From NCBI GenBank assembly GCA_019244945.1, contig JAFASD010000063.1, forward strand, positions 1 through 7,851: a DNA stretch of 7,851 nucleotides. The letters run 5' to 3'. The stretch is from Acidobacteriaceae bacterium. GTDB taxonomy: Bacteria > Acidobacteriota > Terriglobia > Bryobacterales > Bryobacteraceae. The notes below the pieces were generated by a model that ran no database searches, had not been told where the DNA came from, and saw only the letters and a list, made by a program, of their open reading frames with translations. The position numbers and the translations under genes are program-made. How positions within the stretch are numbered: the stretch's first letter is position 1; each line of letters begins with the position of its first letter. Shown in pieces: positions 1-4,447 of the stretch.

Positions 1-13
1 CATGGGGAGCCAT
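1..13 (-). CDS. possible start of a minus-strand gene running off the left edge
   Basis: On the minus strand an ATG at 13-11 is followed by three more sense codons (Met-Ala-Pro-His) before the window ends. A purine-rich AAGGAG lies just upstream, but only three bases separate it from the ATG, closer than usual for a Shine-Dalgarno site. Some IS4-type transposases begin in a similar way, which would fit the neighbourhood, but four codons cannot identify a protein. The gene, if real, is divergent from the pentapeptide-TIR gene, with about 200 bases between them. Confidence 0.25.
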
Positions 14-33
14 GATCTCCTTATGCGCGAGTA

Positions 34-65
34 GGCGCAGTTATCGTCCTAGCGGTAACTGCGCC
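34..65. repeat. perfect 10-bp inverted repeat in the divergent intergenic region
   Basis: GGCGCAGTTA at 34-43 is the exact reverse complement of TAACTGCGCC at 56-65, with a 12-base spacer. Neither orientation has a T-run behind it, so it is not a standard terminator. It would form a strong hairpin in the leader of the minus-strand gene starting at 13, or it could lie near the end of an insertion sequence. The remaining bases of 66-212 show no gene: the reading frame of the downstream gene is open back to 12, but the encoded residues do not look like part of the protein. Confidence 0.6.
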
Positions 66-212
66 GCATTATTTATGGCGGTTAGCTCATATCACCGGAT
101 CTACGTACCATGCACCCGGCCCACAAATCCATTTTTCATTTATCCCAACTGGCTAAGGTTTAGAGCCGTCTCCGCTGGAAAAATGGTCCAGCGTGCGATT
201 AAAAATACTTTA

Positions 213-1149
213 ATGGCCAACTCCGAACACCTAGCCAAGCTCAAGAAAAATATTGAGGAATGGAATGCATGGAGAGAGGCCAATCCTGAAATAGAGCCTG
301 ATTTAAATGGGGCGAACCTCAGCAAGACGAACCTCAGCCGCGCGCACCTCAGCTTGGCAGCCCTCCGCCGGGCGCACCTCAGCTTGGCAGCCCTCCGCCG
401 GGCGAACCTCAGCTGGGCAGCCCTCCGCCGGGCGAACCTCAGCGAGGCGCACCTCCGCCGGGCGGACCTCGGCGGGGCGAACCTTTTCGAAACTATCTTT
501 GGTAATACAAATCTAAATGATGTGCAGGGGCTAGATACCTGTGTTCATCATGGCCCAAGCACTATTGACTATCGAACCATCGCCAAATCTGAACCTCTGC
601 TGCCGCTCGTTTTTCTGCGCGGTTGCGGTCTTCCCGATGAATTTATTGATTATTTGCCTTCCCTGTTAAATCAGCCGATCCAGTTCTATTCGTGCTTCAT
701 CAGTTACTCCACCCAAGACCAACCTTTCGCAGACCGGCTTTATGCCGATTTACAGAACAAGAACGTGCGCTGCTGGTTCGCGTCGCATAACATCCAAGGC
801 GGTAAGAAGATTCACGAGCAAATTGACGAGGCGATACGAGTCTATGACCGACTGCTGCTGATCCTCTCTGATGCCAGCATGGCCAGCGAATGGATCAAAG
901 ACAGAAATCGCCAACGCACGCCAAAAGGAAATGGATCAGCGCACACGTGTGCTTTTCCCAATTAGCCTCGTTCCGTATGAAGTTATTCGACTATGGAAGA
1001 ATTTCGACGCAGACACCGGAAAGGACTCGGCGCGGGAAATCCGCGAGTACTTCATTCCGGACTTCAGCGATTGGAAGAACCACGACACCTATAAGGTCGC
1101 ATTGGAACGGCTAATAAGAGACCTCAAAGCTGGAGGCAAGGAGCAATGA
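213..1149 (+). pseudogene. pentapeptide-repeat TIR-domain protein, split by a one-base frameshift
   Basis: Counting from the ATG at 213, residues 30-92 are pentapeptide repeats of the A(N/H/A)L(S/R)x type, which fold into a right-handed beta helix. A linker of about 60 residues leads to a TIR domain from about residue 157 (motif FISYSTQDQ). TIR domains of this kind cleave NAD+ or make cyclic ADP-ribose products in defence and cell-death systems, or act as scaffolds. The frame that opens at 213 ends at 965 (250 aa). From codon 230 the TIR sequence continues in the next frame (TEIANARQKE, later RVLFPI and AREIREYFIPDFSDWKNHD) and stops at 1149. Dropping one base of the AAAG at 897-900 restores a 311-aa protein of ordinary architecture. 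The start at 213 (MANSEHLAKL) is chosen because it resembles typical starts of the family; an ATG at 183 is also in frame, and neither has a clear ribosome binding site. A sequencing error would look the same. Confidence 0.85.
312..476 (+). repeat. 30-bp tandem repeats coding for the pentapeptide helix
   Basis: The coding sequence repeats with a 15/30-base period. The 30-base units at 342-371 and 372-401 are identical, the unit at 402-431 differs at two positions, and 312-341, 432-461 and the following bases are more diverged copies. Each unit encodes two pentapeptides. Identical neighbouring units suggest recent expansion by slippage or unequal recombination, which changes helix length in steps of ten residues. 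Confidence 0.85.
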
Positions 1150-1250
1150 GGTGCAACTGCCATCAGCTCGCTTGTTCGCACACTTTCCCTGCCCACTCTT
1201 TCGTGCGCTGGACCCACGCCTTGCGCTCTAGTTATTTTCGCCGATGCCCC

Positions 1251-1299
1251 GCTTGACGCACGCGCAGTATTGATGATCCAGCATCATCGGCGTGCAAGC
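1251..1299. repeat. nested imperfect palindrome downstream of the TIR gene
   Basis: Three sets of arms nest around one centre: GCTTG/CAAGC outermost (1251-1255, 1295-1299), CACGC/GCGTG next (1259-1263, 1290-1294), and GATGAT/ATCATC innermost (1272-1277, 1283-1288) around CCAGC. It could act as a transcript end or a cruciform site, but no T-run follows on either strand. The rest of 1150-1414 holds no convincing gene. On the minus strand, short open pieces at 1228-1287 and 1163-1231 look like possible remnants. Confidence 0.4.
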
Positions 1300-1414
1300 C
1301 GCCAAGCAACCGATGCTCAAATAATTACCATGTCCGAGCTCATCCACTCATAGCTGCACAGTCTCAAAGAATACAGCGAAACCGCGATTAGACCGTCGAA
1401 GTTGAAAAGGTAAC

Positions 1415-1600
1415 ATGGGGCTCCGCCCCATACCCCGGGAACACTGGCCGGGGGCCACGCCCACCCCCGCGCCGAAGACGGCGCCCCCGAAGAGGAAGAG
1501 GCTCGCCCCGCTCGCCGGAACCAGAGCGCCGCAGACGGCGCGGAGAAAAGAGGCTCGCGCTTCGCGCTCGCCGGACCCGCTCGCTTCGCTCGCGGGGCGT
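1415..1600. repeat. cluster of GC-rich hairpins with an imperfect tandem repeat
   Basis: This stretch is much richer in G and C than its flanks and contains several perfect small palindromes. ATGGGGC-TCC-GCCCCAT lies at 1415-1431. GCGCCG-AAGA-CGGCGC lies at 1469-1484, and GCGCCG-CAGA-CGGCGC at 1526-1541. The last two begin two imperfect copies of a unit of about 57 bases that continues with GAGGCTCGC and CGCTCGCCGGA. Direct copies of CGCTCGC follow at about 1579-1595. Open frames exist on both strands, but their products are low-complexity Pro/Arg/Ala runs, so I treat the block as non-coding repeat DNA. Confidence 0.6.
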
Positions 1601-1642
1601 GCAGGCCCTACACAAAATCCGTCACACGCCGGTAACAATCCC

Positions 1643-1851
1643 ATGCTAAGCAGGGCGATGATGCTTTATCTACTGCTAAGCCTTGTTGAAGTGGCGCTGA
1701 TGCTGGCGACGGCCCTTTGGGTTTAAACGCCCGCTGGCGAATCTACCGCGTTTATCACCCGCCAGAAGTGCGAACTGTGGCTCTACGGGCAAGGAAACCG
1801 CCTTCGCGAGGTATTCCCACCCGTGTGAGGCCGATTCGCGAGCGGCCCTGA
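1643..1851 (+). pseudogene. small membrane protein, apparently frameshifted
   Basis: An ATG at 1643 opens a 27-codon frame whose product is almost wholly hydrophobic, a single membrane-spanning segment, ending at TAA 1724-1726. The -1 frame from 1723 then reads on without a stop to TGA at 1849-1851, giving a basic, soluble-looking tail (NARWRIYRVYHPPEV, later RVRPIRERP). Restoring one base near the GTTTAAAC at 1721-1728 would join them into a 69-aa protein with one membrane helix and a positively charged cytoplasmic tail. I do not recognise a family. The tail overlaps, on the opposite strand, the last third of the cysteine-rich gene ending at 1755, so one of the two may be only a shadow there. 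No clear ribosome binding site precedes 1643. Confidence 0.3.
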
Positions 1852-1988
1852 TAATGCCCGCAATCCACAGCCTCACTGCACTCGTCGCACAGCCACGGAC
1901 CGCCGCAGTCCCGGCAGCGCGTGAGTTGCGGGACGTAATCAGAGCATTGGGAGCAGTGGCGCGGCGCGATGGTCCATTCCGGGTTCAT
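1755..1988 (-). CDS. small cysteine-rich, probably zinc-binding protein (78 aa)
   Basis: The ATG at 1988-1986 overlaps the stop of the preceding 59-aa gene as ATGA, which points to translational coupling and decides the start. The product has three CxxC knuckles followed by a Cys and a His (HCSQC, RCRDCGG, CDECSEAVDCGH) between about residues 12 and 46, a layout typical of small zinc ribbons. The function is unknown; such proteins bind DNA, RNA or protein partners. After the cysteine core the last 30 or so residues are basic and less protein-like, and they lie opposite a possible plus-strand gene. An alternative is that the real C-terminus has been altered by mutation. It is the second gene of a two-gene module that resembles the pair at 2523-2800. 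Confidence 0.55.
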   Translation of the reverse strand: MNPEWTIAPRHCSQCSDYVPQLTRCRDCGGPWLCDECSEAVDCGHYQGRSRIGLTRVGIPREGGFLARRATVRTSGG

Positions 1989-2164
1989 GGGTTGGCGTCG
2001 AGAGCGCGCAGCAGTTCGCGCGCGAAAGTGAACACACCAGGTGGTTGCTCGACCGACAATAAGGAACGCTGCCGGCAGGCGATGGCATGTGAGAGCGCAT
2101 CTGCGGGGTTCAGGGCGGCGAGCCCTGAACCGCACCATGGGCAGACTGGTTTGCTCGCTTCCAT
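1985..2164 (-). CDS. 59-aa C2HC zinc-finger-like protein
   Basis: The ATG at 2164-2162 has an AGGGG ribosome binding site eight bases upstream, and the frame ends at TGA 1987-1985 overlapping the next start (ATGA). The product contains CPWC at residues 8-11 and HAIAC at 26-30, giving Cys-x2-Cys-x14-His-x3-Cys, a plausible zinc finger. The C-terminal half is helical and ends FARELLRALDANP. This tail and the DNA behind it match the end of the 56-aa gene at 2630-2800: 11 identical bases at 2024-2034 and 14 at 1984-1997, at the same spacing. No known family is recognised. The plus-strand frame covering the same bases (1854-2204) is judged to be a shadow. Confidence 0.6.
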   Translation of the reverse strand: MEASKPVCPWCGSGLAALNPADALSHAIACRQRSLLSVEQPPGVFTFARELLRALDANP

Positions 2165-2248
2165 CAGACTTGCCCCTAAATCACAACGCCAGCTTGGGTT
2201 CTAGGCAGAAATCTTGCTAGTGGTGGTAAAACCCTCACGCCAGGGTAC

Positions 2249-2482
2249 ATGGACATGTTACGCGTTCGATATAAAGTTCGCGTCCCTGTTTCGATGAAGG
2301 CATGTCAGCAACCATGTCAGCGACCAGGTTGCCTGAGTTTAGGTCGAGCACGGGTTCAGAAGCGACACCGGACCATTCGATTTCTTTATATCTGTGACCC
2401 GTGCCTGGAATCTCTCCTGCCGGTGCAGATAAACGACTTATTTGCGAAATTTTCCTGGGCAAACAAAGAAAACTATTCGTAG
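2249..2482 (+). CDS. possible small cysteine-containing protein (77 aa)
   Basis: The plus-strand frame from ATG 2249 (or 2255, or 2294) to TAG 2482 encodes a basic protein. Cysteine-rich ACQQPCQRPGC is followed by a hydrophobic strand with a CxxC knuckle (LYICDPCLESLLPV) and a helical tail (QINDLFAKFSW). The CxxC pair plus the upstream cysteines could bind one zinc ion. A 12-base tandem duplication at 2301-2324 repeats the codons around the first cysteines. The opposite strand (2235-2516) is also open, but its product looks less like a protein. An AGGG lies upstream but close to the first ATG. No family is recognised. Between 2165 and 2248 I see only a weak hairpin (ACCCT 2231-2235, AGGGT 2242-2246). 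Confidence 0.4.
   Translation: MDMLRVRYKVRVPVSMKACQQPCQRPGCLSLGRARVQKRHRTIRFLYICDPCLESLLPVQINDLFAKFSWANKENYS
2301..2324 (+). repeat. 12-bp tandem duplication
   Basis: CATGTCAGCAAC at 2301-2312 is followed directly by CATGTCAGCGAC at 2313-2324, one mismatch in twelve. In the plus-strand frame the copy adds four codons and one cysteine, so it is frame-preserving. Confidence 0.8.
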
Positions 2483-2522
2483 CTGCTGGCTCAGAGGGCC
2501 GTTTCCGTGCCCGCAATCGATG

Positions 2523-2633
2523 CTAAACGCAATCCCAATGCGACCATCCGCTATCGAGATACAGAACCGTCCCGAAACGGTGCCGGAGCCAGGCGAACCA
2601 GAGCAGCTTGCCGCAGATGCTACAGCGCTTCAT
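2523..2633 (-). CDS. 36-aa CxxC/HxxC mini-protein
   Basis: The ATG at 2633-2631 overlaps the stop of the 56-aa gene as ATGA, and the frame ends at TAG 2525-2523. The product begins MKRCSICGKLLW, is rich in aromatic residues (several Trp and Tyr in the middle), and ends SHWDCV. It therefore has a CxxC near the N-terminus and an HxxC at the C-terminus, enough for one structural zinc site. It is too short to be found by ordinary length cut-offs. Its position as second gene of an ATGA-coupled pair, downstream of a serine recombinase, is the main argument that it is real. The function is unknown. Confidence 0.5.
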   Translation of the reverse strand: MKRCSICGKLLWFAWLRHRFGTVLYLDSGWSHWDCV

Positions 2634-2800
2634 GGGTTGGCGGCGAACCAGCCGAGTGCTTGGTGAATGAAAGTGAACAGCCCGGTTAGTCGTTGATCAG
2701 CTTGGCGCTGCAATTCTAATTGCTCGTGCTGCGCGACGAGGCCCTGCGCTAGCGCCTCGTAGCTCTGAAACACTTCCGCCCATTGGAGTTTTGTGGCCAT
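2630..2800 (-). CDS. 56-aa helical protein downstream of the recombinase
   Basis: The ATG at 2800-2798 lies nine bases after the stop of the recombinase on the same strand, and the frame runs to TGA 2632-2630, overlapping the following start by ATGA. The product (MATKLQWAEVFQSYEALAQG at the start, WFAANP at the end) is strongly helical, with Gln and Leu spaced as in a short coiled coil, and has no cysteine. Its C-terminal 17 residues resemble those of the 59-aa gene at 1985-2164 (both contain a GxFTF segment and end in ANP). It is probably co-transcribed with the recombinase and might act with it or with the 36-aa protein behind it. No family is recognised. The plus-strand frame at 2507-2689 is read as a shadow. 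Confidence 0.55.
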   Translation of the reverse strand: MATKLQWAEVFQSYEALAQGLVAQHEQLELQRQADQRLTGLFTFIHQALGWFAANP

Positions 2801-2809
2801 TCAGGCTTG

Positions 2810-3364
2810 TTACTGCATACGCGCCAGCAACCGATCAATCGTCGCTCGATGAACGCCGAAGATGCGCGCACACGACGCCGCGGTTTCCCGCCCGCTGTTC
2901 ACGTCATCGAGCACCTTGCGTTGCTGCGCCGCGTTCAAGGCAAAGCGCCGCCCTGGTACTCGCCCTTCGCGCCGCGCCACTGCCAAGCCGGCGCGCGTCC
3001 GTTCGCGAATGATGTCCCGCTCATATTCGCTGAACGCGCTAATCATGTGAGCGAACATGCGCCCGGCCGCCGTCGTGGTATCGATGGACTCGGTAAGACT
3101 GCGAAACCCGACTTCGAGCTTTTCGAGCCGAAGGATGAATTCAGCGAAGTCCTTAACGCTGCGCGATAGCCGGTCGAGCTTCCACACCGTCACGATATCG
3201 CCCGCGCGCAACTGCTCAATCATGCGCTGGAGCTGTGGCCTATCCCAGCGCTCGCCCGAGCCATTGTCGTCATAAATTTTCTCGCAACCAGCGGCTTTCA
3301 GCGCCGCCACTTGAGCCGTGCTGTCCTGCTCACTCGTCGAAACTCTCGCATATCCGAATATCAT
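2810..3364 (-). CDS. serine recombinase, resolvase/invertase family
   Basis: This 184-aa enzyme should cut and rejoin DNA at paired recombination sites through a covalent serine intermediate, resolving cointegrates or inverting segments. The N-terminal catalytic domain starts IFGYARVSTSEQD, with the nucleophile Ser9 and Arg7. The second active-site cluster is WKLDRLSR at residues 61-68 (Asp64, Arg65, Arg68). The long E helix is GRMFAHMISAFSEYERDIIR, followed by RERTRAG. The C-terminal helix-turn-helix that reads the site covers about residues 140-184 (ETAASCARIFGVHRATIDRL). Length and all key residues are normal, so it looks intact. ATG 3364 is chosen because the family begins there; a GTG two codons upstream (3370) is possible, and there is no clear ribosome binding site. 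The gene heads a minus-strand series with two mini-genes, and the palindromes upstream could serve as its target site and operator. Confidence 0.93.
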   Translation of the reverse strand: MIFGYARVSTSEQDSTAQVAALKAAGCEKIYDDNGSGERWDRPQLQRMIEQLRAGDIVTVWKLDRLSRSVKDFAEFILRLEKLEVGFRSLTESIDTTTAAGRMFAHMISAFSEYERDIIRERTRAGLAVARREGRVPGRRFALNAAQQRKVLDDVNSGRETAASCARIFGVHRATIDRLLARMQ

Positions 3365-3366
3365 GC

Positions 3367-3412
3367 GCACAAAGGTATCGCATTTAACTGATAATTTGCA
3401 ATAGGTTTGTGC
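3367..3412. promoter_or_regulatory. 46-bp imperfect palindrome, candidate res site/operator
   Basis: GCACAAA at 3367-3373 and TTTGTGC at 3406-3412 are perfect inverted copies. Inside them, and about the same centre (3389.5), TATCGCATTTAA (3376-3387) and TAATTTGCAATA (3392-3403) form imperfect arms around CTGA. The inner 28 bp have the size of a resolvase subsite (two 12-bp half-sites). It lies directly upstream of the recombinase start and overlaps the proposed -10 box, the usual place for res DNA that also represses the gene. Confidence 0.5.
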
Positions 3413-3427
3413 AGAAGTAAAAGTCAA
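3398..3427 (-). promoter_or_regulatory. candidate promoter of the recombinase gene
   Basis: On the minus strand TTGACT (3427-3422) resembles a -35 box. TATTGC (3403-3398), 18 bases further, could be a weak -10 box. The -10 region lies within the 46-bp palindrome, so binding of the recombinase would block transcription. The match at -10 is poor. Confidence 0.35.
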
Positions 3428-3464
3428 TATTTTCCTAGCTTCACGAGCCAGTCAAAGGATATCC

Positions 3465-3484
3465 GCACAAACGTTCCTTTGTGC
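3465..3484. promoter_or_regulatory. 20-bp palindrome sharing the same 7-mer
   Basis: GCACAAA (3465-3471) and TTTGTGC (3478-3484) form a perfect inverted repeat around CGTTCC. The same 7-mer bounds the palindrome next to the recombinase start; centre-to-centre distance is 85 bp. A second protein-binding subsite of the same recombination site is a natural reading. An overlapping inverted pair, CAAAGGA 3453-3459 and TCCTTTG 3475-3481, adds to the symmetry. Confidence 0.5.
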
Positions 3485-3624
3485 TGAATCGATGCGCCTG
3501 CGCGCGGGGCAAAAAGGTATGGCAGAGTTGTCACACCTTAATGGTCGGACACTCCGTTCGACGCGGCAAAACCAGAGCAGAGTAGTGAAGAGGCACCAGG
3601 ATGCACTTTCATATCCAGAACCAG

Positions 3625-3664
3625 AAAAAGAAAAGAGCCCAGAGGCATATGCTGCTCCGGGCTC
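3625..3664 (-). terminator. intrinsic terminator on the minus strand
   Basis: Read on the minus strand, GAGCCC (3664-3659) pairs with GGGCTC (3640-3635). Three or four further base pairs continue inside the stem, and TTTTCTTTTT follows at 3634-3625. The orientation shows that transcription arrives from higher coordinates. It would also shield the recombinase gene from read-through. Confidence 0.65.
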
Positions 3665-3707
3665 CCATCCTGTTTGCCTACAGCGTGAGCCACTACCTCG
3701 CACTGCA
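3625..3707 (-). ncRNA. candidate small RNA, about 83 nt
   Basis: A promoter-like sequence and an intrinsic terminator on the minus strand are separated by the length of a typical bacterial small RNA, and no convincing gene lies between them. Transcription would begin near 3707, seven bases after the -10 box, and stop in the T-tract at 3634-3625. The RNA would end with a terminator hairpin and begin with about 40 unpaired or weakly folded bases. No known RNA family is recognised and no target is evident. The plus-strand frame across it (3492-3845) has an unlikely amino acid composition and no ribosome binding site. The flanking stretches 3485-3620 and 3745-3972 hold nothing else that I can name, apart from the palindrome at 3819-3837. 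Confidence 0.4.
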
Positions 3708-3713
3708 AAAAGC

Positions 3714-3742
3714 AGCATAGCAAGAAACTCCATACCAGGCAA
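3714..3742 (-). promoter_or_regulatory. candidate extended -10 promoter of the small RNA
   Basis: On the minus strand TTGCCT (3742-3737) and TATGCT (3719-3714) are separated by exactly 17 bases, and TG one base before the -10 box (TGCTATGCT) makes an extended -10 element. Both hexamers match the sigma-70 consensus at four of six positions. Confidence 0.45.
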
Positions 3743-3818
3743 GCACTTTGCGGTGTCTGCGCCTGAATCCGAGTGCCATCCTGGAGCCTTCTTCACTATC
3801 TGCGTCTTCGCTTCTGCC

Positions 3819-3837
3819 TGCTGTCTATTAGACAGCA
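3819..3837. repeat. 19-bp palindrome with 8-bp arms
   Basis: TGCTGTCT (3819-3826) and AGACAGCA (3830-3837) are perfect inverted copies around ATT. Both strands read nearly the same, so it could bind a dimeric regulator. AT-rich DNA follows at 3855-3868. Confidence 0.55.
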
Positions 3838-4050
3838 TGAGATGACAAAGAGTTAATATATAATTCTTCAACCCAATCAATGTATGTAGAGGAAGCTTGG
3901 AAAGGCGCCACACCCCGTATGGCTTTCCGAGTTTTCCGCAGACGCGAGATGCTTGGTTGAGAGGCGACGAGCATGAGCAACCGACCAAGAATGAACGCGC
4001 GGGCCCGCGCGTTGAAGAGTATGATTCTACGGGAAGCCGCAAGGACCACC

Positions 4051-4257
4051 ATGAAAACGCATGAGCCAGCCATCTTCAAAGCCGCCGACGTCGCGCGGGA
4101 ATTGAACGTGAGCGAGATGACTATCGCAAGAATGGTTAAACGCGGCACCTTGCCAAAACCGATAAAGCTTGGCGTACGACTTACCGGCTGGCCGCGCGAG
4201 CAAATCTTGAAATGGATTAACGACGCCTTTGAGACGGCGAATGGAAAATCGGACTGA
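4051..4257 (+). CDS. AlpA-like helix-turn-helix regulator (68 aa)
   Basis: Small AlpA/excisionase-type proteins bind DNA next to integrase or excision genes in prophages and islands, either switching integrase expression or assisting excision. A winged-helix core is visible: KAADVARELNVSEMTIARMV (about residues 10-29) is the helix-turn-helix, followed by KRGTLPKPIKLG and the hallmark GWPREQILKWI. I choose ATG 4051 because AAGGA lies five bases upstream and the family begins close to this point. An in-frame ATG at 3973 would add 26 basic residues that do not belong to the domain. No integrase gene lies in the window. The next plus-strand gene begins some 170-190 bases downstream. Confidence 0.8.
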   Translation: MKTHEPAIFKAADVARELNVSEMTIARMVKRGTLPKPIKLGVRLTGWPREQILKWINDAFETANGKSD

Positions 4258-4333
4258 ACCGAAGAGCGTAGGGGTGGGTGGGAGCCGTCGGACGATATCG
4301 GCGGCCCCCTTCGCGCATTTCCCAAACGCCCTG

Positions 4334-4357
4334 TGCGCGGCTGATAGGTGCCGCGCA
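4334..4357. terminator. 8-bp hairpin after the AlpA-like gene, possible weak terminator
   Basis: TGCGCGGC (4334-4341) and GCCGCGCA (4350-4357) pair perfectly around an 8-base loop. ATTAATTATA follows, AT-rich but without a T-run, so termination would be inefficient. It may instead be a regulator-binding palindrome ahead of the ribbon-helix-helix gene. The rest of 4258-4429 shows no gene. Confidence 0.35.
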
Positions 4358-4447
4358 ATTAATTATACGCCGGCGCAGCGACATGTTGCGAATAAATAAT
4401 CGGATGCTATTGCCAATGGTTAGCGGTTTATGCTATTGACTGCCATT

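Noticed and set aside
34..90. Integron attC-like site
   Set aside because: The inverted repeat is present, but the GTTRRRY and RYYYAAC cores are not found at matching positions.
12..212. In-frame upstream extension of the pentapeptide-TIR gene
   Set aside because: The residues do not resemble the family N-terminus, and the likely start is MANSEHLAKL at 213.
1721..1728. Programmed -1 frameshift at TTTAAAC
   Set aside because: The heptamer is out of phase with the upstream reading frame, so tandem slippage as known for this sequence would not occur.
1854..2204. Plus-strand open frame of 116 codons
   Set aside because: It lies opposite the two cysteine-rich minus-strand genes, which have CxxC motifs, an ATGA overlap and a ribosome binding site.
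2235..2516. Minus-strand open frame of 93 codons
   Set aside because: It starts with TTG, has no ribosome binding site, and the opposite strand encodes a more protein-like product.
3492..3845. Plus-strand frame of 117 codons
   Set aside because: Composition is unlike a folded protein, there is no ribosome binding site, and a promoter-terminator pair lies on the other strand.
3828..4358. Minus-strand frame of 176 codons
   Set aside because: It is the shadow of the AlpA-like gene and shows no recognisable motif.
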